The notes beneath the pieces are model-generated. The model saw only the letters and a program-made list of their open reading frames with translations, was not told the DNA's origin and searched no databases. Positions 49,535 to 58,281 of a stretch of DNA of 64,000 nt are shown here, piece after piece (the stretch's first letter is position 1; each line of letters starts with the position of its first letter). The stretch spans positions 62,001-126,000 of the forward strand of contig NZ_JACHYN010000016.1 of the NCBI RefSeq assembly GCF_014192915.1, written 5' to 3'. This stretch comes from Azospirillum sp. OGB3. GTDB taxonomy: Bacteria; Pseudomonadota; Alphaproteobacteria; Azospirillales; Azospirillaceae. The translations under genes were made by a program, and so were the position numbers.

Positions 49535-49563
49535 ATTATCCACACAAGTTCCCGTCACCACAA
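49535..49563 (-). promoter_or_regulatory. candidate acsA promoter
   Basis: On the minus strand TTGTGG (49563-49558), a 17-bp spacer and GATAAT (49540-49535). The ~75-nt leader contains the hairpin GGAGCGG-CTTCCGA-CCGCTCC. Confidence 0.5.
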
Positions 49564-49670
49564 GCAGAACGGCTGATTGTCCGCCCTCTCCATCGGAGCT
49601 TTCCGCTCCACTTTGTTGCAGCGCACCGCCCGTTCCTTTGACTTCACCAGCGTCCACGGCCGCACGACCG

Positions 49671-49687
49671 CGCGACTATTTGTCGCG
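49671..49687. promoter_or_regulatory. operator-like palindrome before the gene at 49702
   Basis: CGCGAC-TATTT-GTCGCG, directly followed by a GATAAT -10-like element (49688-49693). A regulator bound here would cover the promoter of the plus-strand gene. Confidence 0.4.
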
Positions 49688-49701
49688 GATAATACGAAAG
49701 C

Positions 49702-50124
49702 ATGATGACGCCCTTCGCGGGGCCGCTTAACCCGGTCTTAACCGCCGCATCGTTAGCGTGCATGCTGTTCACCCAACAGCAGGGCACCGGGATGGCCAGC
49801 ACGACCAACGCGGACGGCACGGCCGGAAACGGCACCACCGGAAACGGCACGTCTGGCGGCAGCGCCGGACAGGGCATGGAACTGGGCATGGAACTGGCCG
49901 GGCGCCTGTCGGAGATGGGCAGCCGCACCAGCCTGATGGTGATCGACGCCACCCTGCGCACGGCGTCGCTGGCGGAGCTGGAGGCGTCCGGTTCCGCCGC
50001 CCTGGCGCCGTTCGGGCAGGAGGCCGGCTTCGCCGGAGCCGCGGCGGAGATGCAGGCGCTGGCCCGCCGGATGCTTCAGGCCACGCAGGATTTCCAGGCG
50101 GCCATCTGCGAGCCGGCGGACTGA
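49702..50124 (+). CDS. hypothetical protein
   Basis: A 140-residue protein of unknown function, divergent from acsA. It has a short hydrophobic N-terminus (PVLTAASLACMLF), a Gly/Thr/Asn-rich linker (NGTTGNGTSGGSAGQG), then an Ala-rich helical part. The start is uncertain: a second ATG at 49703-49705 is out of frame, and in-frame ATGs exist at 49705, 49762 and 49792. A GATAAT element ends 8 bp before 49702, so a leaderless start is possible. Confidence 0.55.
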   Translation: MMTPFAGPLNPVLTAASLACMLFTQQQGTGMASTTNADGTAGNGTTGNGTSGGSAGQGMELGMELAGRLSEMGSRTSLMVIDATLRTASLAELEASGSAALAPFGQEAGFAGAAAEMQALARRMLQATQDFQAAICEPAD

Positions 50125-50169
50125 TCCGCCGCCACAGACGGCCGCGCTCTCAACAGATTCAGGGAACCG

Positions 50170-50583
50170 TCACGCCTCGATCCCGGCCAGCGCGCAGACA
50201 TGCGCCCATTCGGCGTCCGACACCGGGCAGACCGACAGGCGCGACTGCTTGACCAGAGCCATGCCCTGAAGCAGCGGATCGGCCTTCATCGTCTTCAGCG
50301 TGACCGGCTTCTTGACGGGCAGCAGCGCCCGCACGTCGACCATGCCGAAGCGCCCCGCCTCGTCGCTCGGGTCCGGGTAGTATTCCCGAGCGATCTCGAC
50401 GACGCCGACCACCTCCAGCCCCTCGTTCGAGTGGTAGAAGAAGGCCCGGTCGCCGACCTTCATGGCCTTCAGGTTGTTCGACGCCTGATGGTTGCGCACG
50501 CCGTCCCAATGGGTGGTGCCGTCAGCGACCATGCGCTCCCACGAATATTTGAAGGGCTCCGACTTCAGAAGCCAGCGGGCCAT
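50170..50583 (-). CDS. EVE-domain protein
   Basis: A 137-residue protein with the EVE (PUA-like) fold: MARWLLKSEPFKYSWERM at the start, then WDGVRNHQASNNLKAMKVGDRAFFYHSNE and VVGVVEIAREYYPDPS. EVE proteins bind modified bases in DNA or RNA (human THYN1 is a relative); the bacterial role is unresolved. It is last in the tsaD-gpsA-YciI-EVE order conserved in alphaproteobacteria, 15 bp after the YciI gene. Confidence 0.93.
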   Translation of the reverse strand: MARWLLKSEPFKYSWERMVADGTTHWDGVRNHQASNNLKAMKVGDRAFFYHSNEGLEVVGVVEIAREYYPDPSDEAGRFGMVDVRALLPVKKPVTLKTMKADPLLQGMALVKQSRLSVCPVSDAEWAHVCALAGIEA

Positions 50584-50598
50584 CGCCGTCCGCCCCGG

Positions 50599-50883
50599 TC
50601 AGGACTTCGGGTAGACCCGGCGCCACGCCCGGATCTCCACGTTCTCGAACAGGCCGGCCTGGGCGTAGGGGTCGTTGGCGGCGAACGCCTTGGCGTCGGC
50701 CTCGTCGGCGCACTCCACGATCAGCAGGCTGCCGGCCATGCCCTGCCCGTCGTCGGACAGCAGCGGGCCGGCGGCGAACAGGCGGTCGGCGTGCGCCTCC
50801 AGATAGGCCAGATGGGCCGGGCGGTTGTCGGTCCGCACCTGAGCGGCGCCGGCCTTGTCGGTGCAATGGAACATGTACAGCAT
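50599..50883 (-). CDS. YciI-family protein
   Basis: A 94-residue ferredoxin-fold protein: MLYMFHCTDKAGAAQVR, RPAHLAYLEAH with the conserved His, and SLLIVECADEADAKAFAANDPY with the conserved Asp of the YciI active-site-like pair. Its biochemical role is unknown. It lies between gpsA and the EVE gene and is probably part of their operon. Confidence 0.92.
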   Translation of the reverse strand: MLYMFHCTDKAGAAQVRTDNRPAHLAYLEAHADRLFAAGPLLSDDGQGMAGSLLIVECADEADAKAFAANDPYAQAGLFENVEIRAWRRVYPKS

Positions 50884-50989
50884 GGCTTGAGTCTCCCGTT
50901 CGGTCGGGCGCGAGCCTAGCGCAGCCGGGGCCGCCGCGGAAGGTGCCGAACCTCCTCGTGAAGGCCTTTCTGTCGTCGTGGTGCTTTCC

Positions 50990-52000
50990 TCAGCGCCCTT
51001 CCCCGCGGAACGGCCGCGACAGCAGCCCGTCGATCGTCGCGTCCAGCCCGGCGCCGCGGTTCAGGATGGCGTCCACGGCGGCACACAGCGGCATGTCGAC
51101 GCCCTTCTTCCCGGCCAGCCCGACCACCGCGGCGGCGGTGTAGACGCCCTCGGCGACGGAGCGGCGCTCCGCCAGCACCTCGGCCAGCGCCCGGCCGGCG
51201 CCCAGGGCGGCGCCCAGCGACATGTTGCGCGATTGCAGGCTGGAGCAGGTCAGCGTCAGGTCGCCCAGCCCGGACAGCCCCATCAGCGTCTCCGGCCGGC
51301 CGCCGAGCGCCAGGGCCAGCCGGGTGATCTCGGCCAGCCCGCGGGTGATCAGCGCCGCCCGCGCGTTGTCGCCCAGCTTGCGGCCTTCCACCACGCCGCA
51401 GGCGATGGCCAGCACGTTCTTCACCGCCCCGCCGATCTGCGAGCCCACCACATCGTCGGACAGGTATGGGCGGAAGGTGCGGCTGCCCAGCGCCTCGACC
51501 AGCCGGGCGCCCAGCGCGGCGTCGGCGCAGGCCAGGGTCACCGCGGTCGGCAGGCCGCGCGCCACCTCCGCCGCGAAGGTCGGGCCGGACAGCACGGCCA
51601 ACGGGGTCCCCGCCGGCAGCGCGGCCGCCGCCGCCTCGCTCATCAGGGCGTGGCTGTCCAGCTCGATCCCCTTGGCGCAGATGACCAGCGGGGTGCCCGG
51701 CCGCAGATGGGCGGCGAGGCCGGCGCAGGCGCTGCGCAGATGCTGGGCCGGGGTGACGAGGAGGATGGCGTCGCAGGCGGCGGCCTCGCCCAGATCGCCG
51801 GTCGCGCGCAACTCGGCGGGCAGGGTCACCCCCGGCAGATAGTCGCGATTCTCCCGCGCGGCGTTGACCGATTCGACCACCGCCGGCTCGCGCGCCCACA
51901 GCAGAGCCTCCCGCCCGGCGCGCAGGGCGGCCAGAGCCAGCGCCGTGCCCCAGGCCCCGCCGCCGATCACGCCGATGCGCCGGAAGTCCGTTGCCGCCAT
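50990..52000 (-). CDS. gpsA: NAD(P)H-dependent glycerol-3-phosphate dehydrogenase
   Basis: A 336-residue cytosolic enzyme that reduces dihydroxyacetone phosphate to glycerol-3-phosphate for phospholipid synthesis. The Rossmann motif is IGVIGGGAWGTALA (8-21); the catalytic region has LSGPTFAAEVARGLPTA, then GGAVKNVLAIACGVVEG with the catalytic Lys, and SGLGDLTLTCSS. Length is standard. The tsaD-side neighbour is a GNAT gene, 83 bp upstream. Confidence 0.97.
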   Translation of the reverse strand: MAATDFRRIGVIGGGAWGTALALAALRAGREALLWAREPAVVESVNAARENRDYLPGVTLPAELRATGDLGEAAACDAILLVTPAQHLRSACAGLAAHLRPGTPLVICAKGIELDSHALMSEAAAAALPAGTPLAVLSGPTFAAEVARGLPTAVTLACADAALGARLVEALGSRTFRPYLSDDVVGSQIGGAVKNVLAIACGVVEGRKLGDNARAALITRGLAEITRLALALGGRPETLMGLSGLGDLTLTCSSLQSRNMSLGAALGAGRALAEVLAERRSVAEGVYTAAAVVGLAGKKGVDMPLCAAVDAILNRGAGLDATIDGLLSRPFRGEGR

Positions 52001-52083
52001 GGATGCCCCCCGTTTTTAAGACTTGCCTTGAAAGAATCGCCCGACTGTTTAGGCGGAGCGTCCCCGGTCCGCAACCCGGTCGG

Positions 52084-52551
52084 TCACGCCTCCGGCGTCA
52101 GCAGAAGCTTCATCCCGACATGGCTCGCCCGGAAGCCCAGCCGCTCGTAGAAGCGGTGGGCGTCGGTGCGCCGGGTCTGGCTGGTCAGCTGCACCATCAC
52201 GCAGCCCTCGGCGCGGGCCAGCGCGATGGCGTGCCGCATCATGGCGCTGCCGATCCCCTGGCCGCGCAGCGCGCCGTCCACCTTCACCGCCTCCACCGTC
52301 GCCCGCGCCGCGCCCCGGCGGGCCAGCCCGTGGGTGACGGTGAACTGAAAGCAGCCGACGATCCGCCCGTCCCGCTCCGCCAGCACGATGGAATTGCCCG
52401 GCTGGGCCGCCATGCGGTCGAAGGCGTCCCAGTAGAGCGGGTCCAGCGGCTCTGCATAGACGTCGCCGCCGGTGGACAGGGCGTCGTCGGCGGTCAGCCG
52501 GACGATCTCCGGCACGTCGTCGCGCCCGGCGGTGCGGAAGGTCAGGGTCAC
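52084..52551 (-). CDS. GNAT-family N-acetyltransferase
   Basis: A 155-residue acetyl-CoA-dependent acetyltransferase. The CoA pyrophosphate loop is GALRGQGIGSAMM (motif A) and the C-terminal motif B is AHRFYERLGFRAS. The acceptor is unknown. It lies 13 bp after tsaD on the same strand, so likely in its operon, an insertion into the usual tsaD-gpsA order. Confidence 0.93.
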   Translation of the reverse strand: MTLTFRTAGRDDVPEIVRLTADDALSTGGDVYAEPLDPLYWDAFDRMAAQPGNSIVLAERDGRIVGCFQFTVTHGLARRGAARATVEAVKVDGALRGQGIGSAMMRHAIALARAEGCVMVQLTSQTRRTDAHRFYERLGFRASHVGMKLLLTPEA

Positions 52552-52564
52552 GACGGCATCATCC

Positions 52565-53638
52565 TCACGCCTTCACGCCGGAGCCGACTCCGGCCTTGCC
52601 GATGGCCGGCTTCGCGCTGGGGTCGAGCGGCCAGCGCGGGCGCGGCGCGAAGTCCAGCGGGTCGGTCTGGCCCAGCCGCAACCGCTCGATCCCCGCCCAG
52701 GCGATCATCGCCGCGTTGTCGGTGCACAGCCGCAGCGGTGGCGCCACGAAGGGCATGCCCTCGCGGTCGGCCAGCGTCTGCAGGCGGGCGCGTAGCGTCC
52801 TGTTGGCCGCCACGCCGCCGGCCACCACCAGGGCGCCGCCCTGCGGGTGCATCTCCTTGAAGCGGCGCATGGCGCGGGCGCAGCGGTCGGCCATCACCTC
52901 GGCCACCGTGGTCTGGAAGGCGGCGGCGAGGTCGGCCTGGTCCTCCGCCGACAGGGGCGTTCCCAGCTCCTCGACATGGCGCCGCACCGCGGTCTTCAGG
53001 CCGGAGAAGGAGAAATCGCAGCCGGGGCGCCCGACCATCGGGCGCGGCAGCTCGAAGCGGCCCGGGTTCGTCGCCAGCGCCGCCGCCTTCTCCAGCAGCG
53101 GCCCGCCGGGATAGCCGAGGCCGAGCAGCTTGGCCGTCTTGTCGAACGCCTCCCCCACCGCGTCGTCGATGGTGGTGCCGAGCCGCCGGTAGCGGCCCAC
53201 CCCCTCGACCACCAGGAGCTGGCAGTGCCCGCCGGACACCAGCAGCAGCAGGTAGGGGAACGGCACGTCGTCGGTCAGCCGGGCGGTCAGCGCGTGGCCT
53301 TCCAGATGGTTCACCGCGACGAAGGGCAGACCGCGCGCCGCGGCGATGGCCTTGGCGGTCATCACCCCGACGATCACCCCGCCGATCAGCCCCGGCCCAC
53401 CGGTCGCCGCCACGGCGTCGATGTCGGCGAAGCCCAGCCCGGACTCCGCCATGGCGCGGCGGATCAGCCCGTCCAAATGCTCCAGATGGGCGCGCGCGGC
53501 GATCTCCGGCACCACCCCGCCGTAGGGCGTGTGGTCGTCCAGCTGCGAGAGCACCACGTCGGCGCGGATCTCCCGCGCGTCGGTCACAATGGCCGCCGCC
53601 GTCTCGTCGCAGCTCGTTTCGATTCCAAGAACGATCAT
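52565..53638 (-). CDS. tsaD: tRNA threonylcarbamoyladenosine synthase subunit TsaD
   Basis: A 357-residue ASKHA-fold enzyme that transfers threonylcarbamoyl to A37 of ANN-decoding tRNAs. It begins MIVLGIETSCDETAAA, has the iron-binding HLEGH (in AVNHLEGHALTAR), VSGGHCQL, and VAGGVAANRTLR with CTDNAAMIAW. Start 53638 yields the canonical N-terminus; a longer frame to 53749 would overlap the divergent methyltransferase gene. Essential in most bacteria. Confidence 0.97.
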   Translation of the reverse strand: MIVLGIETSCDETAAAIVTDAREIRADVVLSQLDDHTPYGGVVPEIAARAHLEHLDGLIRRAMAESGLGFADIDAVAATGGPGLIGGVIVGVMTAKAIAAARGLPFVAVNHLEGHALTARLTDDVPFPYLLLLVSGGHCQLLVVEGVGRYRRLGTTIDDAVGEAFDKTAKLLGLGYPGGPLLEKAAALATNPGRFELPRPMVGRPGCDFSFSGLKTAVRRHVEELGTPLSAEDQADLAAAFQTTVAEVMADRCARAMRRFKEMHPQGGALVVAGGVAANRTLRARLQTLADREGMPFVAPPLRLCTDNAAMIAWAGIERLRLGQTDPLDFAPRPRWPLDPSAKPAIGKAGVGSGVKA

Positions 53639-53714
53639 GATGGCCGTCAAACTAGCCGTCTCCACCGCTCTGGTATAGGGTCTTGGCCCGGATTCTTCAG
53701 GGTTTTCCCTTTCC

Positions 53715-54551
53715 ATGAACAAGGACGTCCCCGACGACGACGCCAGCATCGTCTATTACGACGGCGACTACCCCTCGCTGGAGATCGGCGAGGCGCGGGC
53801 CGAGCATGCGGCAACGCTGGCCCGCCTCGGCATGCTGGGCGACGTGCCCTTCTACACGGAGCGCGCGGCGGCAACCGGCGGCCCGGTTCTGGAGATCGGC
53901 TGCGGCACCGGCCGCCTGACCATCCCGCTGGCCCGCGCCGGGCACACGGTGTGGGCGGTGGACGTCTCCGCCGCCATGCTCGACCAGCTCGGCGCCAAGC
54001 TGGAACGCGAGGCGCCGGAGGTGCGGGACCGCGTCCACATGGTGCGGCAGGACGCCGCGGCGCTCGACCTGCCGGTGCGGGATTTCCGGCTGGCGGTCAT
54101 CCCCTTCAACGTGCTGATGCTGATCCCCGACCTGACGGCGGAGCGCCGCACGCTGGCCGCCGCCGCCGCCCATCTGGCGCCCGACGGCATGTTGGCGCTG
54201 GACGTGATGAACCCGCTGACTCTGCCGATGGACGCCGAGACGAAGCCCAGCCCGTCGGAGCCGCGGCGCAACCCGCACAGCGGCAACCGCTACATCCGCA
54301 ACAGCCTGGCCACCCGCCTGGACGAGCGGCAGTGCCAGCGCATCCACGGCTGGTACGACGAGCTGCTGCCGGACGGCAAGATCGCGGTGACCGAGTACGG
54401 CTTCACCTGGCGGATGATCTTCCGCTACGAGCTGGAACTGATGCTGGAGAGCGCCGGATTCGCCATGGAACGGCTGGCCGGCGATTTCGAGGGAGCGCCC
54501 TGGACGGTGGACAGCCGCCGCATGGTCGTCACGGCCCGGCGCGCGCAATGA
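53715..54551 (+). CDS. class I SAM-dependent methyltransferase
   Basis: A 278-residue protein. Motif I is VLEIGCGTGRLTIPLARAGH (about 58-77), and VWAVDVSAAMLDQLG carries the acidic residue binding the SAM ribose. The C-terminal part continues as an unassigned extension (GWYDELLPDGKIAVTEYGFTW). Substrate is unknown. A TATAGG element at 53674 may be its -10. It is divergent from tsaD and 101 bp before hemC. Confidence 0.88.
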   Translation: MNKDVPDDDASIVYYDGDYPSLEIGEARAEHAATLARLGMLGDVPFYTERAAATGGPVLEIGCGTGRLTIPLARAGHTVWAVDVSAAMLDQLGAKLEREAPEVRDRVHMVRQDAAALDLPVRDFRLAVIPFNVLMLIPDLTAERRTLAAAAAHLAPDGMLALDVMNPLTLPMDAETKPSPSEPRRNPHSGNRYIRNSLATRLDERQCQRIHGWYDELLPDGKIAVTEYGFTWRMIFRYELELMLESAGFAMERLAGDFEGAPWTVDSRRMVVTARRAQ

Positions 54552-54615
54552 GATGCGCATCATGAGATGCACGGCGAAGTCTTTCACCAAAGAGTAGCAG
54601 GCCCGTCACCAGGGC

Positions 54616-54643
54616 TTGCAAACCGCGGTGGATCGCCTAGAAC
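54616..54643 (+). promoter_or_regulatory. candidate hemC promoter giving a near-leaderless mRNA
   Basis: TTGCAA (54616-54621), a 16-bp spacer and TAGAAC (54638-54643). The predicted start lies within about 3 nt of the hemC ATG at 54653, and no Shine-Dalgarno sequence is visible before it. Confidence 0.5.
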
Positions 54644-54652
54644 ACTGGCCCC

Positions 54653-55579
54653 ATGACCCAACCGCTCCGCATCGGCACGCGCGGCAGCCCGCTGGCGCTG
54701 GCGCAGGCCCACGAGACCCGCGACCGGCTGATCGCGGCGCACCCGCATCTGGCCGCCCCCGGCGCCATCGAGATCGTCGTCTTCAAGACGACCGGCGACC
54801 GCATCCTGGACCGCACGCTGGCCGAGGCCGGCGGCAAGGGCCTGTTCACCAAGGAGTTGGAGGACGCGCTGCTCGACGGCCGCGCCGACCTCGCCGTCCA
54901 TTCGATGAAGGACGTGCCGACCTGGATGCCGGACGGGCTGGAGATTTCCACGCTCCTGCCGCGCGAGGACACGCGCGACGCCTTCTTCTCGCGCGGCGGC
55001 CATACGGTGGACACGCTGCCTGCCGGGTCCGTCGTCGGCACCGCGGGCCTTCGCCGTCAGGCCCAGATCCTGGAGCGGCGGCCCGACCTGACGGTCGTCC
55101 CCTTCCGCGGCAACGTTCAGAGCCGCCTCGCCAAGCTGGAGGCCGGGGAGGTCGACGCCACCCTGCTGGCGCTCGCCGGGCTGCGCCGCCTCGGTCTGAC
55201 CGATCGCATCACCGCCGTGCTGGAGCATGAGGAGATGCTGCCCGCCGTCGCCCAGGGCGCCATCGGCATCGAAATCCGCAGCGCCGACGAGGCCACCCGC
55301 GCCCTGCTGGCCCCGCTGAACTGCGCGGCCACCACGGCCCGCGTGACGGCGGAGCGCGCGCTCCTCGCCATGCTCGACGGCTCCTGCCGCACTCCCATCG
55401 CCGGGCTGGCCACGCTGGACGGCGACCGGCTGCATCTGAAGGCCAAGGTGCTGTCCAACGACGGACGGCAGGTCTTCCGGGCCGAGCGCAGCGGCAGCGC
55501 CGGCGACGCCGCGGCGATCGGCGCCGACGCCGGGGCGGAGATCAAGGCGGTCCTGCCGCCCGACTTCTTCAAGAGCTGA
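54653..55579 (+). CDS. hemC: porphobilinogen deaminase (hydroxymethylbilane synthase)
   Basis: A 308-residue cytosolic enzyme joining four porphobilinogens into hydroxymethylbilane. It begins LRIGTRGSPLALAQAHETRD; the catalytic-Asp region is HSMKDVPTWMPDGLE; FRGNVQSRL binds the cofactor; and Cys245 in LDGSCRTPIAG carries the dipyrromethane cofactor. Length is typical. hemD follows 12 bp downstream; the pair supplies uroporphyrinogen III for heme, cobalamin and siroheme. Confidence 0.97.
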   Translation: MTQPLRIGTRGSPLALAQAHETRDRLIAAHPHLAAPGAIEIVVFKTTGDRILDRTLAEAGGKGLFTKELEDALLDGRADLAVHSMKDVPTWMPDGLEISTLLPREDTRDAFFSRGGHTVDTLPAGSVVGTAGLRRQAQILERRPDLTVVPFRGNVQSRLAKLEAGEVDATLLALAGLRRLGLTDRITAVLEHEEMLPAVAQGAIGIEIRSADEATRALLAPLNCAATTARVTAERALLAMLDGSCRTPIAGLATLDGDRLHLKAKVLSNDGRQVFRAERSGSAGDAAAIGADAGAEIKAVLPPDFFKS

Positions 55580-55591
55580 CGGCGGCCGGCG

Positions 55592-56347
55592 ATGGCGGCC
55601 CCTCACCTCCTGGTCACCCGTCCGGCGGAGGATTCCGAGCCGCTGGCGGCCCGTCTGCGCGCGCTGGGCTTCACCGTGTCGGCGGAGCCGATGCTGGAGA
55701 TCCGCTGGCTGGACGGGCCGGAGCCGGACGTCGGGAACGTACAGGCCCTCCTCTTCACCAGCGCAAACGGCGTACGGGGATACACCAGACGTACAAGCCG
55801 GCTTGACCGTCCGGTCTATGCGGTCGGCGACGCCACCGCGACCGCCGCCCGCGCGGCCGGTTTCACGCAGGTCGAAAGCGCGTCCGGCGACGTGTACGCG
55901 CTGGCCGATCTGGTGCGCCGACGCTGCAGCGCGGCGGCGGGTCCGCTACTTCATGTCGCAGGAACCAAGCTCGCCGGAGACCTGTCGGCCCTGCTGGGGG
56001 AGTCCGGATTTTCCATCCTGCGGGAAACGCTGTACGACGCCGTTCCGAGCGCACGGCTGTCGGACGGCACGGCGGCGCTGCTGCGTACGGGAACACTGGA
56101 CGCCGTGTTGTTTTTCTCTCCCCGTACCGCCCGTTCGTTTGTTAGGCTTGTCGCCGAGGCCGGGCTCATCGACCGCTGTCGTACAGTGGACGCGCTCTGC
56201 CTCAGCCCCGCGGTCGCGGAGGCTGCCCGCGCGTACGGTGAGCTGGGAGTGACACCGTGGCAGAACGTACGGGTGGCGCCACGGCCGGAGCAGGACTCTC
56301 TGCTCGGCCTGCTGCCGGAAGCATCCGGCGGCACGGGCCGGGCTTGA
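55592..56347 (+). CDS. hemD: uroporphyrinogen-III synthase
   Basis: A 251-residue cytosolic enzyme closing the tetrapyrrole ring with inversion of ring D. Family sequence is divergent but HLLVTRPAEDSEPLAARL at the start, ALLFTSANGVRGY in the middle and VLFFSPRTARSFVRL in the second lobe are recognisable. The context after hemC is decisive. The next gene starts 62 bp on. Confidence 0.93.
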   Translation: MAAPHLLVTRPAEDSEPLAARLRALGFTVSAEPMLEIRWLDGPEPDVGNVQALLFTSANGVRGYTRRTSRLDRPVYAVGDATATAARAAGFTQVESASGDVYALADLVRRRCSAAAGPLLHVAGTKLAGDLSALLGESGFSILRETLYDAVPSARLSDGTAALLRTGTLDAVLFFSPRTARSFVRLVAEAGLIDRCRTVDALCLSPAVAEAARAYGELGVTPWQNVRVAPRPEQDSLLGLLPEASGGTGRA

Positions 56348-56409
56348 GCGCATCCGCTTGGGGGCTTGTGTGGCGTTCGTTGAGAACAACTGCGACCAGA
56401 AGGCACCCA

Positions 56410-58281
56410 ATGACCTCTCGCCCAGGCTCCGAACACGAGGCTGACCCGAACGGCCACACGCCGTCCGACCAGAACCAGACGCCCAACCAGAACCAGATGG
56501 CCGACCAGAATCAGGTGGCCGGCGGCCCCGCCGTCGAACGCATCATCGAGCGCTTCGGCGGCATCCGTCCCATGGCCCACAAGCTGGACATCCCGGTCAC
56601 CACGGTGCAGGGCTGGAAGAAGCGCGGCGCCATTCCGCTGGCCCGCCACGCCGACCTCCGCGCCTCCGCCGCCAAGCATCGCATCAAGCTGAGCGAAGCC
56701 GACCTGGAAGCCGCCACGCCGAGCGAGGACCGCAACGCCCCGGACGCCGCCGGCTCGGTGACGCCGCTGCCGCCGGACGCCGCCATCATCGCGTCGGCCT
56801 CCCCCCTCCCCAGGAGCGCCGAGCCGTTCAAGACCGAGCCCGGCAAGACCGAGCCCGACCAGAACGAGCCCGGCAGGACCGAGGACACCCTGCCGGGCGC
56901 CGACACGCTGCCGGGTGGCGGGCCGGTGCCGGCCACGGATTTGCCGCCTTCCACCCTGCCGCCCGCTGCGGACACCCTGCCGCCCTCCACTTTGCCGGGC
57001 GCCGACACGCTGCCCGGCGGCGAGGTGAGGGCCGAGACGATCAAGGTCGAGGAGACCCGGATCGAGGAGGGCAAGGCCGATCCCTTCAAGTCGGACGAGG
57101 TCAAGAGCGAGACGCCGCCGCCGGTGGAGCCCCCCGCCCCCGCCTACACCGCCTCCTCCTACGAGCCGCCGCGCTATGAGGCGCCGCGGGAGGAGCGCAA
57201 GTCCGGCGCCGGCTTCGCCACCGCCGTGTCGCTGATCGCCCTGCTGGTCGGCGCCGCCGCCTTGTCGCAGCCCTGGTGGGGCCCGCGCGTTCCCGGCTGG
57301 CCCACCGCCGGCGGCCCCGCCGCCCCGTCCGCCGCCGCCCCGGCGGCGCAGCCCGACCCGGCCCTGCGCAACCAGATCCAGCAGTTGACCGAGCGCCTCG
57401 CCAAGCTGGAGCAGCGCCCCGCCGCCCCGGCCGAGGGCAACGCGGCCGCCGCCGGCATCGACCAGCAGACGCTGGACAACGCCGTCGGCCAGCTCGCCGC
57501 CCGCATCCAGCAGCTCGAGCAGCGCCCGCAGGCCGCCGCCGAAGCCGCCCCGGCCGAGCCCGACCCGCGCGTCGCCCAGCTGACCGAGCAGCTCGGCCAA
57601 GTCCAGCAGCGCGTCGACTCGGTGGGCAGCGAGGTCCAGGCCGCCGGGCAGATCCGCCAGGAGGTGGACGCCCTGAAGCAGGAGCTGGCCGCCGTCAACC
57701 AGGCGGTGGAAACCCGCCGCGACGCCGCCACCGCCGCCCAGGCGCTGGTGCTGGCCGCCGGGCAGCTCCGCTCCGCCCTGGCCGCCGGGCAGCCCTTCCA
57801 GCAGGAACTCCAGGCCGTCCGTGCCGTGGCGTCGGGCGACGCCCAGGTGACGCAGCCGCTGGAGGCCGTGGCCGGCTACGCCGGCAAGGGCGTGCCGACC
57901 CAGCCGCAGCTCACCGACCGCTTCTCCGCCATGGCCTCCGACATCGTGCGCGCCGACAACCAGGGCGAGGGCAACGACTGGGTGGAGCAGGTCACCGGCA
58001 AGATCGCCACGCTGGTCACCGTGCGCCGCTCGGGCGGCGACGCGGTCGGCGACGGCGCCTCGGCGGTGGTCGCCCGCGCCGAAGCCGCGCTGCAGGCCGG
58101 CAACCTCGGCGGCGCGGTCAACGAGCTGGCGGCCCTGAAGGGTCCGGCGGCGCAGGTCGCCGCCCCGTGGATCGCCGACGCCAAGGCCCGTCTGGCCGCC
58201 AACGAGGCGGGCCAGCAGCTCACCAACCGCGCCATCGGCCTGCTGTCGCAGTCCGCCGGTGTCAAGGGAGCGGCCCAATGA
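56410..58281 (+). CDS. Mic60/mitofilin-like membrane protein with N-terminal HTH domain
   Basis: A 623-residue protein. Residues ~38-95 form a Cro/CI-like helix-turn-helix: VERIIERFGGIRPMAHKLD, then VTTVQGWKKRGAIPLARH. A long disordered Pro/Glu/Thr-rich linker (100-260) with repeats such as DTLPGG leads to one membrane helix, about 264-285 (FATAVSLIALLVGAAAL), and then a Gln/Ala-rich coiled coil (about 320-450) and a helical C-terminal domain like mitofilin. Alphaproteobacterial Mic60 homologues lie between hemD and hemY, as here, and shape intracytoplasmic membranes. The HTH would face the cytoplasm. Start 56410 follows AGAAGG. Confidence 0.85.
   Translation: MTSRPGSEHEADPNGHTPSDQNQTPNQNQMADQNQVAGGPAVERIIERFGGIRPMAHKLDIPVTTVQGWKKRGAIPLARHADLRASAAKHRIKLSEADLEAATPSEDRNAPDAAGSVTPLPPDAAIIASASPLPRSAEPFKTEPGKTEPDQNEPGRTEDTLPGADTLPGGGPVPATDLPPSTLPPAADTLPPSTLPGADTLPGGEVRAETIKVEETRIEEGKADPFKSDEVKSETPPPVEPPAPAYTASSYEPPRYEAPREERKSGAGFATAVSLIALLVGAAALSQPWWGPRVPGWPTAGGPAAPSAAAPAAQPDPALRNQIQQLTERLAKLEQRPAAPAEGNAAAAGIDQQTLDNAVGQLAARIQQLEQRPQAAAEAAPAEPDPRVAQLTEQLGQVQQRVDSVGSEVQAAGQIRQEVDALKQELAAVNQAVETRRDAATAAQALVLAAGQLRSALAAGQPFQQELQAVRAVASGDAQVTQPLEAVAGYAGKGVPTQPQLTDRFSAMASDIVRADNQGEGNDWVEQVTGKIATLVTVRRSGGDAVGDGASAVVARAEAALQAGNLGGAVNELAALKGPAAQVAAPWIADAKARLAANEAGQQLTNRAIGLLSQSAGVKGAAQ

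Noticed and set aside
56900..57020. Repeated DTLPGG / ADTLPGG segments as a DNA satellite
   Set aside because: They are in-frame low-complexity protein linker repeats inside the Mic60-like gene.
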